Positions 6,591-13,679 of a DNA stretch of 14,009 nt are shown piece by piece; position 1 is the stretch's first letter, and each line of letters begins with the position of its first letter. Source of the stretch: CAZSSM01 sp964609385 (GTDB lineage Bacteria > Planctomycetota > Planctomycetia > Isosphaerales > Isosphaeraceae); contig CAZSSM010000129.1 in assembly GCA_964609385.1 (NCBI GenBank), positions 1 through 14,009 on the forward strand, in the 5' to 3' direction. Below the pieces are notes generated by a model. It saw only the letters and a program-made list of their open reading frames with translations. It did no database searches and was not told the origin of the DNA. The position numbers and the translations under genes were made by a program.

Positions 6591-8033
6591 TCAACCGGCC
6601 CGGTTTGACGTTGCCGCCTCGCGGATATGTCGGGACGCGCGGGTCATCGTTGAAGTGGTCCGGCTCGCTGAGGGGGACTCGGCATCGGGGGATTTCGGAC
6701 GCTCGACGCGCGGCGTCCGTGTCGGCTCATCAATGAATCGATACATCGCTAGCGAGGCAGCGGCGTGGAGGACGGCGATCGTCAAGCCCGTGGTCCCGAT
6801 GACGGTCGGGCCAGCGATGACCTGGAGTCCGGTCAGCAAGCCACCGCCGATGAGGGCCGAGATCGGGTTGAGCAGGCCCATCGTCCAGGCGCGGACGCGG
6901 ATCCGGTCGGTCTTGGTGAACTGGTTCGAGAGCACTTGGTTGATCGGGTTGCGGAGGCCGAACCGGAGTTCCGACTCCAGCATCCGGCTCCAGATCGCGG
7001 TGGCCAGCGTCATCGTTACCAGGTTCAGGCCGAACCCGCTCAGCAAGAGGATCACCGTCAACGCATGGGCGGCGCAGAGCCCGATCCCTCGGACCAGCCG
7101 GTTGACCACGAAGAGCTGGACTATCAGCGAGAGGCCAAGCGCCCACTGGGTGTAGCGGCCCAGGAACGTCGCCAACTCGACCTCGGTCGCGAAGTGGGAC
7201 GCGAAGTACGAGTTGTATTGATAGTTCAAAAACCAGCGGGCGATCATGAAGAACAGGGACGAGACGGCGTACCAGCGGAACAACGGCATCGCCAGCAGGC
7301 GGGTGACCGGATTCGGGTCGTGGGTCGCGGAGCCATGGGGAGAAGATCCGGCCGTCTCGGACCGTGTGGCACTTTCCTTCGACTCGGACGACGGCTCGAC
7401 CCGGTCCGCGACCGGTCTCACGACCGCCCCGGTCAGTCGTCGAAGCGACCAGGCCGAGAACGTCATCAGAGCCACGTAGACCAGCGCGATGTTGGCCACC
7501 CCGATCATCGGTGTCAGATGTTCCAGAAGCACGCCGCCGATCAAGCCGCCGAACCGGCCACCGGCGTAGACGATCGGCAGGACGCGGTTCAACTCGTCGC
7601 GTCGGAAGCCACCCTGCAGGTAGGTCCCGAAGTGAACCAGGATCAGGACCGAGCCCAGCTCACGCGCGGCGAACAGAGCCGCCGGCACGATCGGGCCATA
7701 GCCGGTCCCGAGCGTCAGGGCGATCCAGCCGATGGTGTAGGTGACCGCGCAGCCGAAGAGGATGATCCGGAAGATTCGGTCGGCCGCCACGCGGACCGCG
7801 TATCGTGTGTAGATGGCCACGGCGACCATCGAGAGCAGCGCGGTGAGCGTGTAGCACCGCGGTAGGGCGTCGGCCCCAACCCGCGAGACATAGAGGGTGA
7901 TGGCGATCCCGTCGGAAAGCGTGACGGCAGCATAGACGACGGTATACAGGATGAAGAAGGGGCCAAGGCGGGCCAGTTCGCCCGGTTCAAGGCAGACCAG
8001 CCGCTCGAGCCGGCGTTGGATCGGTCCGGTCAT
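6591..8033 (-). CDS. Polytopic MFS/NTT-like membrane transporter
   Basis: A 480-residue inner-membrane protein with about eleven or twelve hydrophobic helices in two halves, split by a hydrophilic Ser/Glu/Arg-rich linker at about residues 205-243. A Ser/Thr/Arg-rich disordered tail ends the protein after the last helix. Segments such as FRRDELNRVLPIVYAGGRFG, followed by a Gly-rich helix, resemble the ATP/ADP carrier (NTT/TLC) branch of the MFS, where a similar charged stretch precedes a Gly-rich helix. The second half has FLNYQYNSYFA-like and GLRNPINQVL segments, also of that type. The substrate cannot be assigned and a nucleotide carrier role is not demonstrated. In related large proteins, as I recall, such a transporter module is fused to HEAT-repeat or cNMP-binding domains; here a separate cNMP-domain gene follows. 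The ATG at 8033 is the natural start, placed a short distance ahead of the first helix, with only a weak ribosome binding site. Confidence 0.8.
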   Translation of the reverse strand: MTGPIQRRLERLVCLEPGELARLGPFFILYTVVYAAVTLSDGIAITLYVSRVGADALPRCYTLTALLSMVAVAIYTRYAVRVAADRIFRIILFGCAVTYTIGWIALTLGTGYGPIVPAALFAARELGSVLILVHFGTYLQGGFRRDELNRVLPIVYAGGRFGGLIGGVLLEHLTPMIGVANIALVYVALMTFSAWSLRRLTGAVVRPVADRVEPSSESKESATRSETAGSSPHGSATHDPNPVTRLLAMPLFRWYAVSSLFFMIARWFLNYQYNSYFASHFATEVELATFLGRYTQWALGLSLIVQLFVVNRLVRGIGLCAAHALTVILLLSGFGLNLVTMTLATAIWSRMLESELRFGLRNPINQVLSNQFTKTDRIRVRAWTMGLLNPISALIGGGLLTGLQVIAGPTVIGTTGLTIAVLHAAASLAMYRFIDEPTRTPRVERPKSPDAESPSASRTTSTMTRASRHIREAATSNRAG

Positions 8034-8250
8034 GATGGACGGTTCGTCTCAGAGATCACGGAGGGGGGCATCGCCGCGTGGTCGAAGGCGTGTTGGCCGA
8101 GACGGACGGGTCCTCGTTGCTCTTCAAACCGGCCGGCATGCTCATTCTGGACCGGATCGGCCGGCTCCGGCAAGGATCGTCGGTTCGACGACCCATGCAA
8201 CGTGATGAGGCGGTCGTTCGGAGAACCTGTTGTCCGTTCTGTGATGAAGC
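8034..8250. other. Intergenic region, ATP-grasp stop to transporter start
   Basis: 217 bases with no credible gene. A small perfect hairpin, TCGTCG (8177-8182) with CGACGA (8186-8191) and a three-base loop, lies about 60 bases after the ATP-grasp stop on the minus strand and could slow transcription. No T-tract follows. Confidence 0.3.
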
Positions 8251-9732
8251 TTAGGCGACCAACAGGGCGGCGGACCCTTCCGGTTCGGTCTGAACGACGG
8301 GCAAGGCGTGCGCAGGACAGACCTGCTCGGGACGGCCGCGATCGGCCAGGACCGAGGCGACCAACTGCGTCCCGTAGCGACAGAGTTCGCCCAGAGTGTC
8401 TTGGTCGATGCCGAGGGTCTCCAAGGTGGTTTGATTGGTCAAGGGCAGGGCGAATTCGCGGCCGGGAGCGCCTGACTGTTGGGAGGAGGCGGTGATGTTG
8501 TTGATCAGCATCCCGCGTTGGCATGCCTGCGGATTGAACCGTTGCGCGGAGACCTTGGCCACCGAGGGGAAGGGGCGGAGCAGGGGGCCGTCGCGGTAGA
8601 CGACCAGTCGGATTTCGAACTTGTGTTGGAAGAGGGGGTGCGTTGGGTCGGGGACGCACGCGATGTCGAGGAACGGGCAAACGGTATAAGGTAGTCCCGA
8701 CCCCTGAAAGTCGTAGCGGTCATCGACATGGGCGAGCGATTCGTCGATCCGATGCGCGATCGCATCGGCGGGCTCGTGAGGGTCAAGGAAGAACTCGATG
8801 CCGTCGCCGAGCCCGGTGCCCTGAGGCTTGATGACGGGACGTCGACCGTCTCGAAGCCACCGGAGAACTGTCGCGACCAACTCGTCGCGGGTCTCGGCGT
8901 GCTCGAAGGGGATGTGGGTGTCGATGTGGGGGAAGTCGTCAGGCTCGACGTGGTCGAAGAAACGGTTGTTGGCCCGGTAGGCGGTCCCCTTGTCGGCGCC
9001 GGCGAGGTAGTCGCGATTGGCGGTGAACCAACGGTCCGGATCGATCCGATGGCCGTATCGCTTGGCCAGGTTGAGGCAGAACCGGTCGTTGATGGTTGCC
9101 GAGACCGGCGCGTCGAACATCCGGAGCCGGCCGTCGCGGTCGCAGGAGGTCGCCTCGGCCAGGTCGCGGAAGTGGCCGAGGACGATCGTCGGACGATCCG
9201 GATGGAACTCCCCAGCCTTGACGATCTGATCGATTCCGAGAATCTGGGTGGATTCACCGTGAATCATCTGAAAACCACGGGCGATGGCGTCGGCGTACAA
9301 GATCTTCTCATAATAGAGCTTGTTGACCCGGGGGGCCTTGCGGTTCTCGCGACCGGAGGAGGCGATGACGACCAAGGGGGGATGACCGTCGTCGGAGTGG
9401 GGCAGGGCGTCGGGGATCTCGGCCATCGCATCGAGGATAGCGCGGACGGCTGGCAAGGTCATGTTGGTCAGTCCGCCGATGCCGGTCCCGTTGAGTTCGG
9501 CGAGCTGGAACCGCGGAGCGCCGTCGGCGTCGCGCGAAACGAGGATGTCCAGCGGCGCGACGAAGAAATCATGGCCTTCGGCGGCGTCGTGGGGCATCGG
9601 CGTGGAGGCCTCGGCCCAAAGCCGTTCCAGGAGAACCGGGTCCTGGGCGTCGCGGATTGACGAGCGGTCTTCCTGCGCCTGTCCCAGCATCGGCGCGACG
9701 GCCACGAGCGTATCGAGTGAGACGGTCAGCAT
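8251..9732 (-). CDS. ATP-grasp-like ligase of unknown substrate
   Basis: A 493-residue soluble protein whose C-terminal half carries ATP-grasp signatures: VIKPQGTGLGDG with the nucleotide-binding Lys302 and a Gly-rich loop, FEIR at 372-375 (a candidate metal-binding acid followed by a strand and Arg), and LINNIT with Asn411/Asn412, which could provide the second Mg ligand. The N-terminal half (QLAELNGTGIGG, RVNKLYYEKILYADA, SATINDRFCLNLAKRYG) would form the pre-ATP-grasp and substrate region. ATP-grasp enzymes join a carboxylate to an amine or thiol through an acyl phosphate; which substrates is unknown here. The frame continues to 9828, but AGGGG at 9744-9740, seven bases before the ATG at 9732, decides the start. 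There is no obvious partner gene (peptide precursor, maturase or dedicated transporter) next to it, although the transporter lies 217 bases downstream on the same strand. Confidence 0.65.
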   Translation of the reverse strand: MLTVSLDTLVAVAPMLGQAQEDRSSIRDAQDPVLLERLWAEASTPMPHDAAEGHDFFVAPLDILVSRDADGAPRFQLAELNGTGIGGLTNMTLPAVRAILDAMAEIPDALPHSDDGHPPLVVIASSGRENRKAPRVNKLYYEKILYADAIARGFQMIHGESTQILGIDQIVKAGEFHPDRPTIVLGHFRDLAEATSCDRDGRLRMFDAPVSATINDRFCLNLAKRYGHRIDPDRWFTANRDYLAGADKGTAYRANNRFFDHVEPDDFPHIDTHIPFEHAETRDELVATVLRWLRDGRRPVIKPQGTGLGDGIEFFLDPHEPADAIAHRIDESLAHVDDRYDFQGSGLPYTVCPFLDIACVPDPTHPLFQHKFEIRLVVYRDGPLLRPFPSVAKVSAQRFNPQACQRGMLINNITASSQQSGAPGREFALPLTNQTTLETLGIDQDTLGELCRYGTQLVASVLADRGRPEQVCPAHALPVVQTEPEGSAALLVA

Positions 9733-9739
9733 AGCATCA

Positions 9740-9744
9740 CCCCT
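9740..9744 (-). promoter_or_regulatory. Ribosome binding site of the ATP-grasp gene
   Basis: AGGGG on the minus strand, seven bases ahead of the ATG at 9732. It selects this start over the upstream in-frame ATGs at 9756-9759 and 9828. Confidence 0.6.
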
Positions 9745-9925
9745 GATGGATTCCATCATCCTTGATGACCGAGAACAAGACGGGTCGCCCACATCCCTCG
9801 CAGGCGGTCCTGTGACGGAAACACACACGAATTGGTTGGAGACGTGGTCGCGTCGGAGCGGTGCGTGCTCGAAGAGGTGATTCGATCCCGCGAAGAAGGG
9901 ACGTCCGTGAGAAAGCGAACGGTGT

Positions 9926-9971
9926 GCCGTGGACGTGAGGTTCGAACCTTCCCCACGGCCCGGAGCCGTGG
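9926..9971. repeat. Three-part repeat able to form two mutually exclusive hairpins, with a 12-base palindrome
   Basis: GCCGTGG occurs at 9926-9932 and 9965-9971, with its complement CCACGGC between them at 9953-9959. The middle copy can pair with either flank, giving a stem of seven with a loop of 20 or a stem of seven with a loop of five. The larger loop contains the perfect palindrome AGGTTCGAACCT (9938-9949). On the minus strand this lies about 190-240 bases ahead of the ATP-grasp ATG, a position suited to a leader or attenuator. The palindrome could also be a dimeric protein binding site. Role inferred from structure only. Confidence 0.45.
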
Positions 9972-10342
9972 AGAATCTCGGATCACGTGCATCCTAAAAG
10001 GCCGCCCACATTGAGGTTGTGGCGATCGAAGTTGGATCCGAATACGGTTGAGGATCGTCTCGGCGTCCAGAGAGTAGGCTGGGTGACGATCGACAACCGG
10101 GTTCGGCAGAGCTTCAATCCGGGTGAATTCGGCTTCGCTCCAACGGGGATGAAACAACAGTTTGCGCCGATCGGCGAGTCTTGGACGATCGGTCGAGGTT
10201 CGCAAGCGTTGCGGGTTGCCGACGGTCAACGGGTGAATCGATCCGTCGGTGTTGGAGACTTACCGAAGGCCGGAGCCGTTCCATTGCGCTTCATGACGTA
10301 CCAGTGCAGAGCCTTCGGCATCGATCAAGGGGTGCGTGCCGG

Positions 10343-11890
10343 TCAATGGGATCGAGCGATCCGGGCGATCTCGCGGAGTAAGGGTGGTTCCAAAGGGCCA
10401 TCCTCGTCGGCGGCCTCGACGAACCGTCGGAGGACCAACTCGAGGTGCTCGGCCAACTCGATGTAGTCGCCCAGGACCGAGTTCTGATCCCAGCGGTCCT
10501 CGGGCTTGGCGAACAGTTCGATCTGCTCCGGATCGGTCGGGACGATCAGAAGCCAATAGGGGGTTCGGATCGCCAGGGTCTGGTCGTGGCTGAGGCAGGC
10601 GTAGTCGCGGAACTTGGTGGACCGGCCATGGATCAGCGAGATCAGATCATTGCCGTGGCGTTCCGGTTCGGCGGGCAGGTCAAACGCTTGGAGGATGGTT
10701 GGCATCAGATCGATCGGCTGGACGAGTGCCTGATGCCGGAGCCCGGCAGACTCGGCGCCGGGCATCCGGATGATCAATGGGGTGTGGGTCAGTTCTTCGT
10801 AGAGGATCGGGGCGGCTTCGGGCCGAACCAGTCCGTGCTCGCCGAGGGGCAGGCCTTGATCGGAGGTGAAGATCACGAGCGTGTCATCGAGTCGTTCCAG
10901 ATCCCGAAGACTCTGCATGAGCCGGCCGATCTGATCATCGATGTGGGTGACCAGTTCGGCAATAGTGCGTCGGAGCCGGAGTTGCTCGACATCGCTTAAG
11001 TGGTCGTCGATGGGACCGGGGGGCAGGTCGATGATCCGTTGTGCGGCCCGGAGTTCCTCGGGCGTGACTTCGAACGACCGTTCAGGCGAATCCTCCCCGT
11101 CGATGGCTTCATCGTCCCCACCGGACTCCTCGTCGACGGGCTCCGGCGGAGCGATCGGTTCGAGGTAACGGTCACGATACGTCGATGGGGCCTGGAAAGG
11201 TCCGTTGATCCCGTGTAGGTCGATCCAGAGGAGCCAAGAGCGATCGTCCGAGCCACGTTGGCGGATCCAGTCCTCAGCGCGGGCGATGGTCCGGGCCACG
11301 CCGGTCCTTGAGGGATCGTCGTCGCCCCGGTGGTGCCGACGGTTGAGCACGGCGTGTTGGAATCTCTGGGTCCAGAGGGCGGTACGTTGCGCCGACTCCT
11401 CTTCGTCGAGGTGGTCGAAGGTCTTCGAGTCGGGGAGGATCAGCCCCGGTTCCTCGTCGAGCACGACCCCTCGATATTCGGGATCCCATTCGGGCGTTTC
11501 CGGATCATAGCCGGCGCCCCGGATCCAGCCGATCTCGTCGAAGGGGGCGGACCAGCCGTTATCGCGGAGGTCGGTGGCGTCGGAAAACCAGGCCGTCCCC
11601 ACACCGCCTCGGCTCAAGCGTTCAGGCAGGCTGGGGAGTTGCTCGCGCGAATCGAGGACCGGGTCGGCCTCGGCCCCGAGAAACCGGAGCCGACCGGTCC
11701 ACCAGGCCTCGCGGGTGGCCCGGCTGGACAGCACGGTCGATCGGTTCCGGAGGTTGGCCACATAATGGTTGTCAAAGACGACGCCCTCGGCGGCCAGGCG
11801 ATCCAGGTTCGGCGTCGCGATCCAGGGATTGCCATAAGGGCCGAGCCATCCCACATTGAGACCGTTGCATGCGATTACGATCACGTTCAT
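10343..11890 (-). CDS. Sulfatase-fold (alkaline phosphatase superfamily) protein with altered active site
   Basis: A 515-residue protein with the overall sulfatase plan. It has LGPYGNPWIATPNLDRLAAEG near the N-terminus (from residue 16), a TGR at 65-67, an H226-containing HGINGPF segment, TSDQGLPLGEHGL around 342-354, and PLIIRMPG soon after. Key positions differ from active enzymes. The usual Asp-Asp metal pair reads Asn9-Gly10. The C/S-x-P-S-R nucleophile motif reads S56-R-A-T-R60. The residue after Asp344 is Gln rather than His or Asn. An acidic insertion lies near residues 252-285. No signal peptide is visible, because the ATG at 11890 leads directly into the first strand. Sulfatases are abundant in planctomycetes. 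This copy may be a pseudoenzyme, a non-sulfatase member of the superfamily, or a Ser-type enzyme with relaxed motif. It is transcribed divergently from the esterase gene. Confidence 0.8.
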   Translation of the reverse strand: MNVIVIACNGLNVGWLGPYGNPWIATPNLDRLAAEGVVFDNHYVANLRNRSTVLSSRATREAWWTGRLRFLGAEADPVLDSREQLPSLPERLSRGGVGTAWFSDATDLRDNGWSAPFDEIGWIRGAGYDPETPEWDPEYRGVVLDEEPGLILPDSKTFDHLDEEESAQRTALWTQRFQHAVLNRRHHRGDDDPSRTGVARTIARAEDWIRQRGSDDRSWLLWIDLHGINGPFQAPSTYRDRYLEPIAPPEPVDEESGGDDEAIDGEDSPERSFEVTPEELRAAQRIIDLPPGPIDDHLSDVEQLRLRRTIAELVTHIDDQIGRLMQSLRDLERLDDTLVIFTSDQGLPLGEHGLVRPEAAPILYEELTHTPLIIRMPGAESAGLRHQALVQPIDLMPTILQAFDLPAEPERHGNDLISLIHGRSTKFRDYACLSHDQTLAIRTPYWLLIVPTDPEQIELFAKPEDRWDQNSVLGDYIELAEHLELVLRRFVEAADEDGPLEPPLLREIARIARSH

Positions 11891-12072
11891 GGAACTTGTG
11901 GGCTTCCCGTGAGAATGAAAGGGATGCGGCTGTCGGAGCGTCCGATTCGGGGCACGATTTCCGAGCCCTTGCCGTCGGGACAGGGCAATCGCTGGGGTCA
12001 GCCTACCGCGTTGAGGCGGTCGTCGACACCGTCACGGTCGGACGATTCCGCAACCTGAGTCAGGGGACGGCC
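11891..12072. other. Divergent intergenic region
   Basis: 182 bases between the starts of the sulfatase-fold gene and the esterase gene, so both promoters should lie here or in the gene edges. I see no clear housekeeping promoter. The open frame upstream of the esterase ATG translates to an Arg/Ser-rich extension that would bury the lipoprotein signal, so it is treated as non-coding. Confidence 0.4.
12062..12067 (+). promoter_or_regulatory. Ribosome binding site of the esterase gene
   Basis: AGGGGA five bases ahead of the ATG at 12073. It fixes the start at the lipoprotein signal peptide rather than further upstream in the open frame. Confidence 0.65.
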
Positions 12073-13674
12073 ATGCCGATTTCGTTGTTGACATCGCTCT
12101 TGGGGTTGTTGGGGGCCTTGAGCGGTTGCCAGGTCGGTCCAGCGCATGGTGAGGCCCTAGTGCTGGTCCCCTGGCGTGTTTATCAACGTGGGGACGATGG
12201 GACCGCCGACGTGGTCGTCCGGCCGTCCGGGATCCCCGAATCGGCCACCATCGTGGAAGCATCTCTGGGACTCTGGTCGGGCAGAGATGCGGGGACGGAC
12301 CTTGAGGCGGATGTGGGCATTGACGTCGACGAAGACTTGACACGTCTCGATGCGGTCCGGTTCGTCGAGGGACGATTGCGCGATGTCCCAACGGGGGGAC
12401 CCTATGAAGTCCGAGGTCGATACCGGCTTCCGAAGACCGACGATCCAGGAGAGGCCGTCGCTGAGTTCGTCGTCGGTCCGATCTTCGTGGGCGACCTTTG
12501 GGTGCTGGCCGGTCAGTCGAACATCGAGGGACAAGGCTTACTGAATCGGTCGACGCCCGAGCATCCGTTGGTGGGGGTGCTGGGGATGGATCACCGCTGG
12601 TCGAAGGCCATCGAGCCGTTGCACCGCCTGGAAGTCTCCCCCGATCCGGCACATCGGAAGACGGAGCGCGGACGGCTCGCACGTCGTTTAGTCGCGGCCG
12701 GGATGCGGACCCGTGGAGTCGGTCCGGGACTCGCGTTCGCCTCGAGGATCGCCGATCAGGCCGGTGTGCCGATCGGTCTGATCACCTGTGCCCATGGTGG
12801 GACCAACCTCCGCGACTGGTCGCCTTCGGGCCGGGGCGCTGGGGCATCGAGCTTCTACGGGTCGATGTGCGAACAAGTCGCAAGGGCCGGAGGACGCGTC
12901 GCTGGTTTGGTCTGGTATCAAGGCGAGAACGAGGCGGTGAAGGCCGACGCGGGTGAGGTTGCCAGTTACCAACGGCGCCTCGTCCAGTTCCTCAAGGCGG
13001 TCCGTCGCGATTGGTCGTCGCCCGACTTGCCGGTCTTGATGGTTCAGTTGGCTCGCTATGTGGCCCGACCGAACGACCAGCGCGATGAGGCCTGGAACGC
13101 GATCCGACGCGCCCAACTCGAGGTGGCTGAGCAGACGCCTCAGACCTGGTTGGTCGCCACGATCGATTTGAGCCTCTCCGACCGGATCCACCTGGGCAGT
13201 GAGGATCAACGGGTCCTCGGCCGTCGGTTGGGCGACCTCGCACTCGCCGAAGTCTACGGTGAATGGTCCCAGGGCTCCCGAGTGCCTCGACCGGTCCATT
13301 ATCAGCTCGAGCCGGGCATCACCGGCCCAGCGATCCGGATCCGCTTCGAGGGAGTCAACCGTCGAGGGACCATCGGCTTGCGGACGGAGCTGAGGATCGC
13401 CGGATTCTCGATCCGTTCGGTCCGCGGCACGCCGACTTGGGTGATCGTCCGAGTTGAGGTCGATCCCAAAGCGCCTGAAGAGGTCGTCCTGCATGTTTTC
13501 AACAAGCTGCCGGCACAGGGTCAGCTCTGGTACGGATATGGGATGAACCCCATGGCCAACCTCCGCGATGCTGCCGGCCAGGCCGTTCCCGCGTTCGGCC
13601 CGGTCCCACTCGCCTCGATGTCGTATGCCGATCCCGAAAGCGATCCCGGTTCGAATACCCCACCCCAGGAGTGA
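12073..13674 (+). CDS. Lipoprotein SGNH hydrolase, sialate O-acetylesterase (SASA) family
   Basis: 533 residues. A hydrophobic leader ends in the lipobox LSGC (16-19), predicting an exported, lipid-anchored protein, although the usual N-terminal Lys/Arg is missing. An N-terminal beta-rich domain of about 120 residues precedes the catalytic domain. That domain has GQSN at 147-150 (nucleophile Ser149), an AHGGTNLRDW segment with the oxyanion Gly/Asn, WYQGEN at 281-286, and D370-R-I-H373, which supplies the Asp/His of the SGNH triad. A further beta-rich domain fills about residues 395-533. Family members remove O-acetyl groups from sialic acids or from plant-type polysaccharides such as acetyl-xylan; the substrate here is not determinable. 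The adjacent sulfatase-fold gene suggests a role in degrading decorated glycans. The next gene is translationally coupled. Confidence 0.88.
   Translation: MPISLLTSLLGLLGALSGCQVGPAHGEALVLVPWRVYQRGDDGTADVVVRPSGIPESATIVEASLGLWSGRDAGTDLEADVGIDVDEDLTRLDAVRFVEGRLRDVPTGGPYEVRGRYRLPKTDDPGEAVAEFVVGPIFVGDLWVLAGQSNIEGQGLLNRSTPEHPLVGVLGMDHRWSKAIEPLHRLEVSPDPAHRKTERGRLARRLVAAGMRTRGVGPGLAFASRIADQAGVPIGLITCAHGGTNLRDWSPSGRGAGASSFYGSMCEQVARAGGRVAGLVWYQGENEAVKADAGEVASYQRRLVQFLKAVRRDWSSPDLPVLMVQLARYVARPNDQRDEAWNAIRRAQLEVAEQTPQTWLVATIDLSLSDRIHLGSEDQRVLGRRLGDLALAEVYGEWSQGSRVPRPVHYQLEPGITGPAIRIRFEGVNRRGTIGLRTELRIAGFSIRSVRGTPTWVIVRVEVDPKAPEEVVLHVFNKLPAQGQLWYGYGMNPMANLRDAAGQAVPAFGPVPLASMSYADPESDPGSNTPPQE
13667..13671 (+). 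promoter_or_regulatory. Ribosome binding site inside the esterase 3' end
   Basis: AGGAG overlaps the last sense codons of the esterase and stands eight bases before the TTG at 13680. This spacing favours TTG over the GTG at 13671, which overlaps the site itself. Confidence 0.55.
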
Positions 13675-13679
13675 CCGTC

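Larger units (their letters stand above)
9733..10342. other. Long intergenic region without a confident gene
   Basis: 610 bases between the sulfatase-fold stop and the ATP-grasp start. Two codon-aligned antisense frames are open here, 10229-9756 on the minus strand and 9987-10466 on the plus strand, and parts of both read as if protein-like. Neither has a clear ribosome binding site, and the plus frame runs into the 3' end of the sulfatase-fold gene. I therefore call neither. The region also holds the alternative hairpin at 9926-9971 and an eight-base inverted repeat (10263-10270 with 10311-10318) just after the sulfatase-fold stop. Confidence 0.4.

Noticed and set aside
6765..7865. 366-codon plus-strand frame opposite the transporter
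   Set aside because: Antisense of hydrophobic codons yields a Asp/Gln/Arg-rich, low-complexity translation; the minus strand has coherent membrane helices.
9733..9828. N-terminal extension of the ATP-grasp frame by 32 residues
   Set aside because: The AGGGG site at 9744-9740 is correctly spaced for the ATG at 9732 and the extension is not protein-like.
9926..9965. tRNA-like T-loop (GGTTCGAACC) flanked by complementary seven-base arms
   Set aside because: The arms are only about 20 bases apart, leaving no room for D and anticodon arms, and the T-stem has a mismatch. It is better explained as the hairpin/palindrome reported.
11891..11897. GGAACTT, identical to a classic RpoE-type -35 box, ahead of the esterase
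   Set aside because: No matching extracytoplasmic-sigma -10 element is found 15-18 bases downstream, and a single heptamer match is not enough.
11869..12072. N-terminal extension of the esterase frame by 68 residues
   Set aside because: It would bury the lipoprotein signal peptide; composition is Arg/Ser-rich and a good ribosome binding site sits right before the ATG at 12073.
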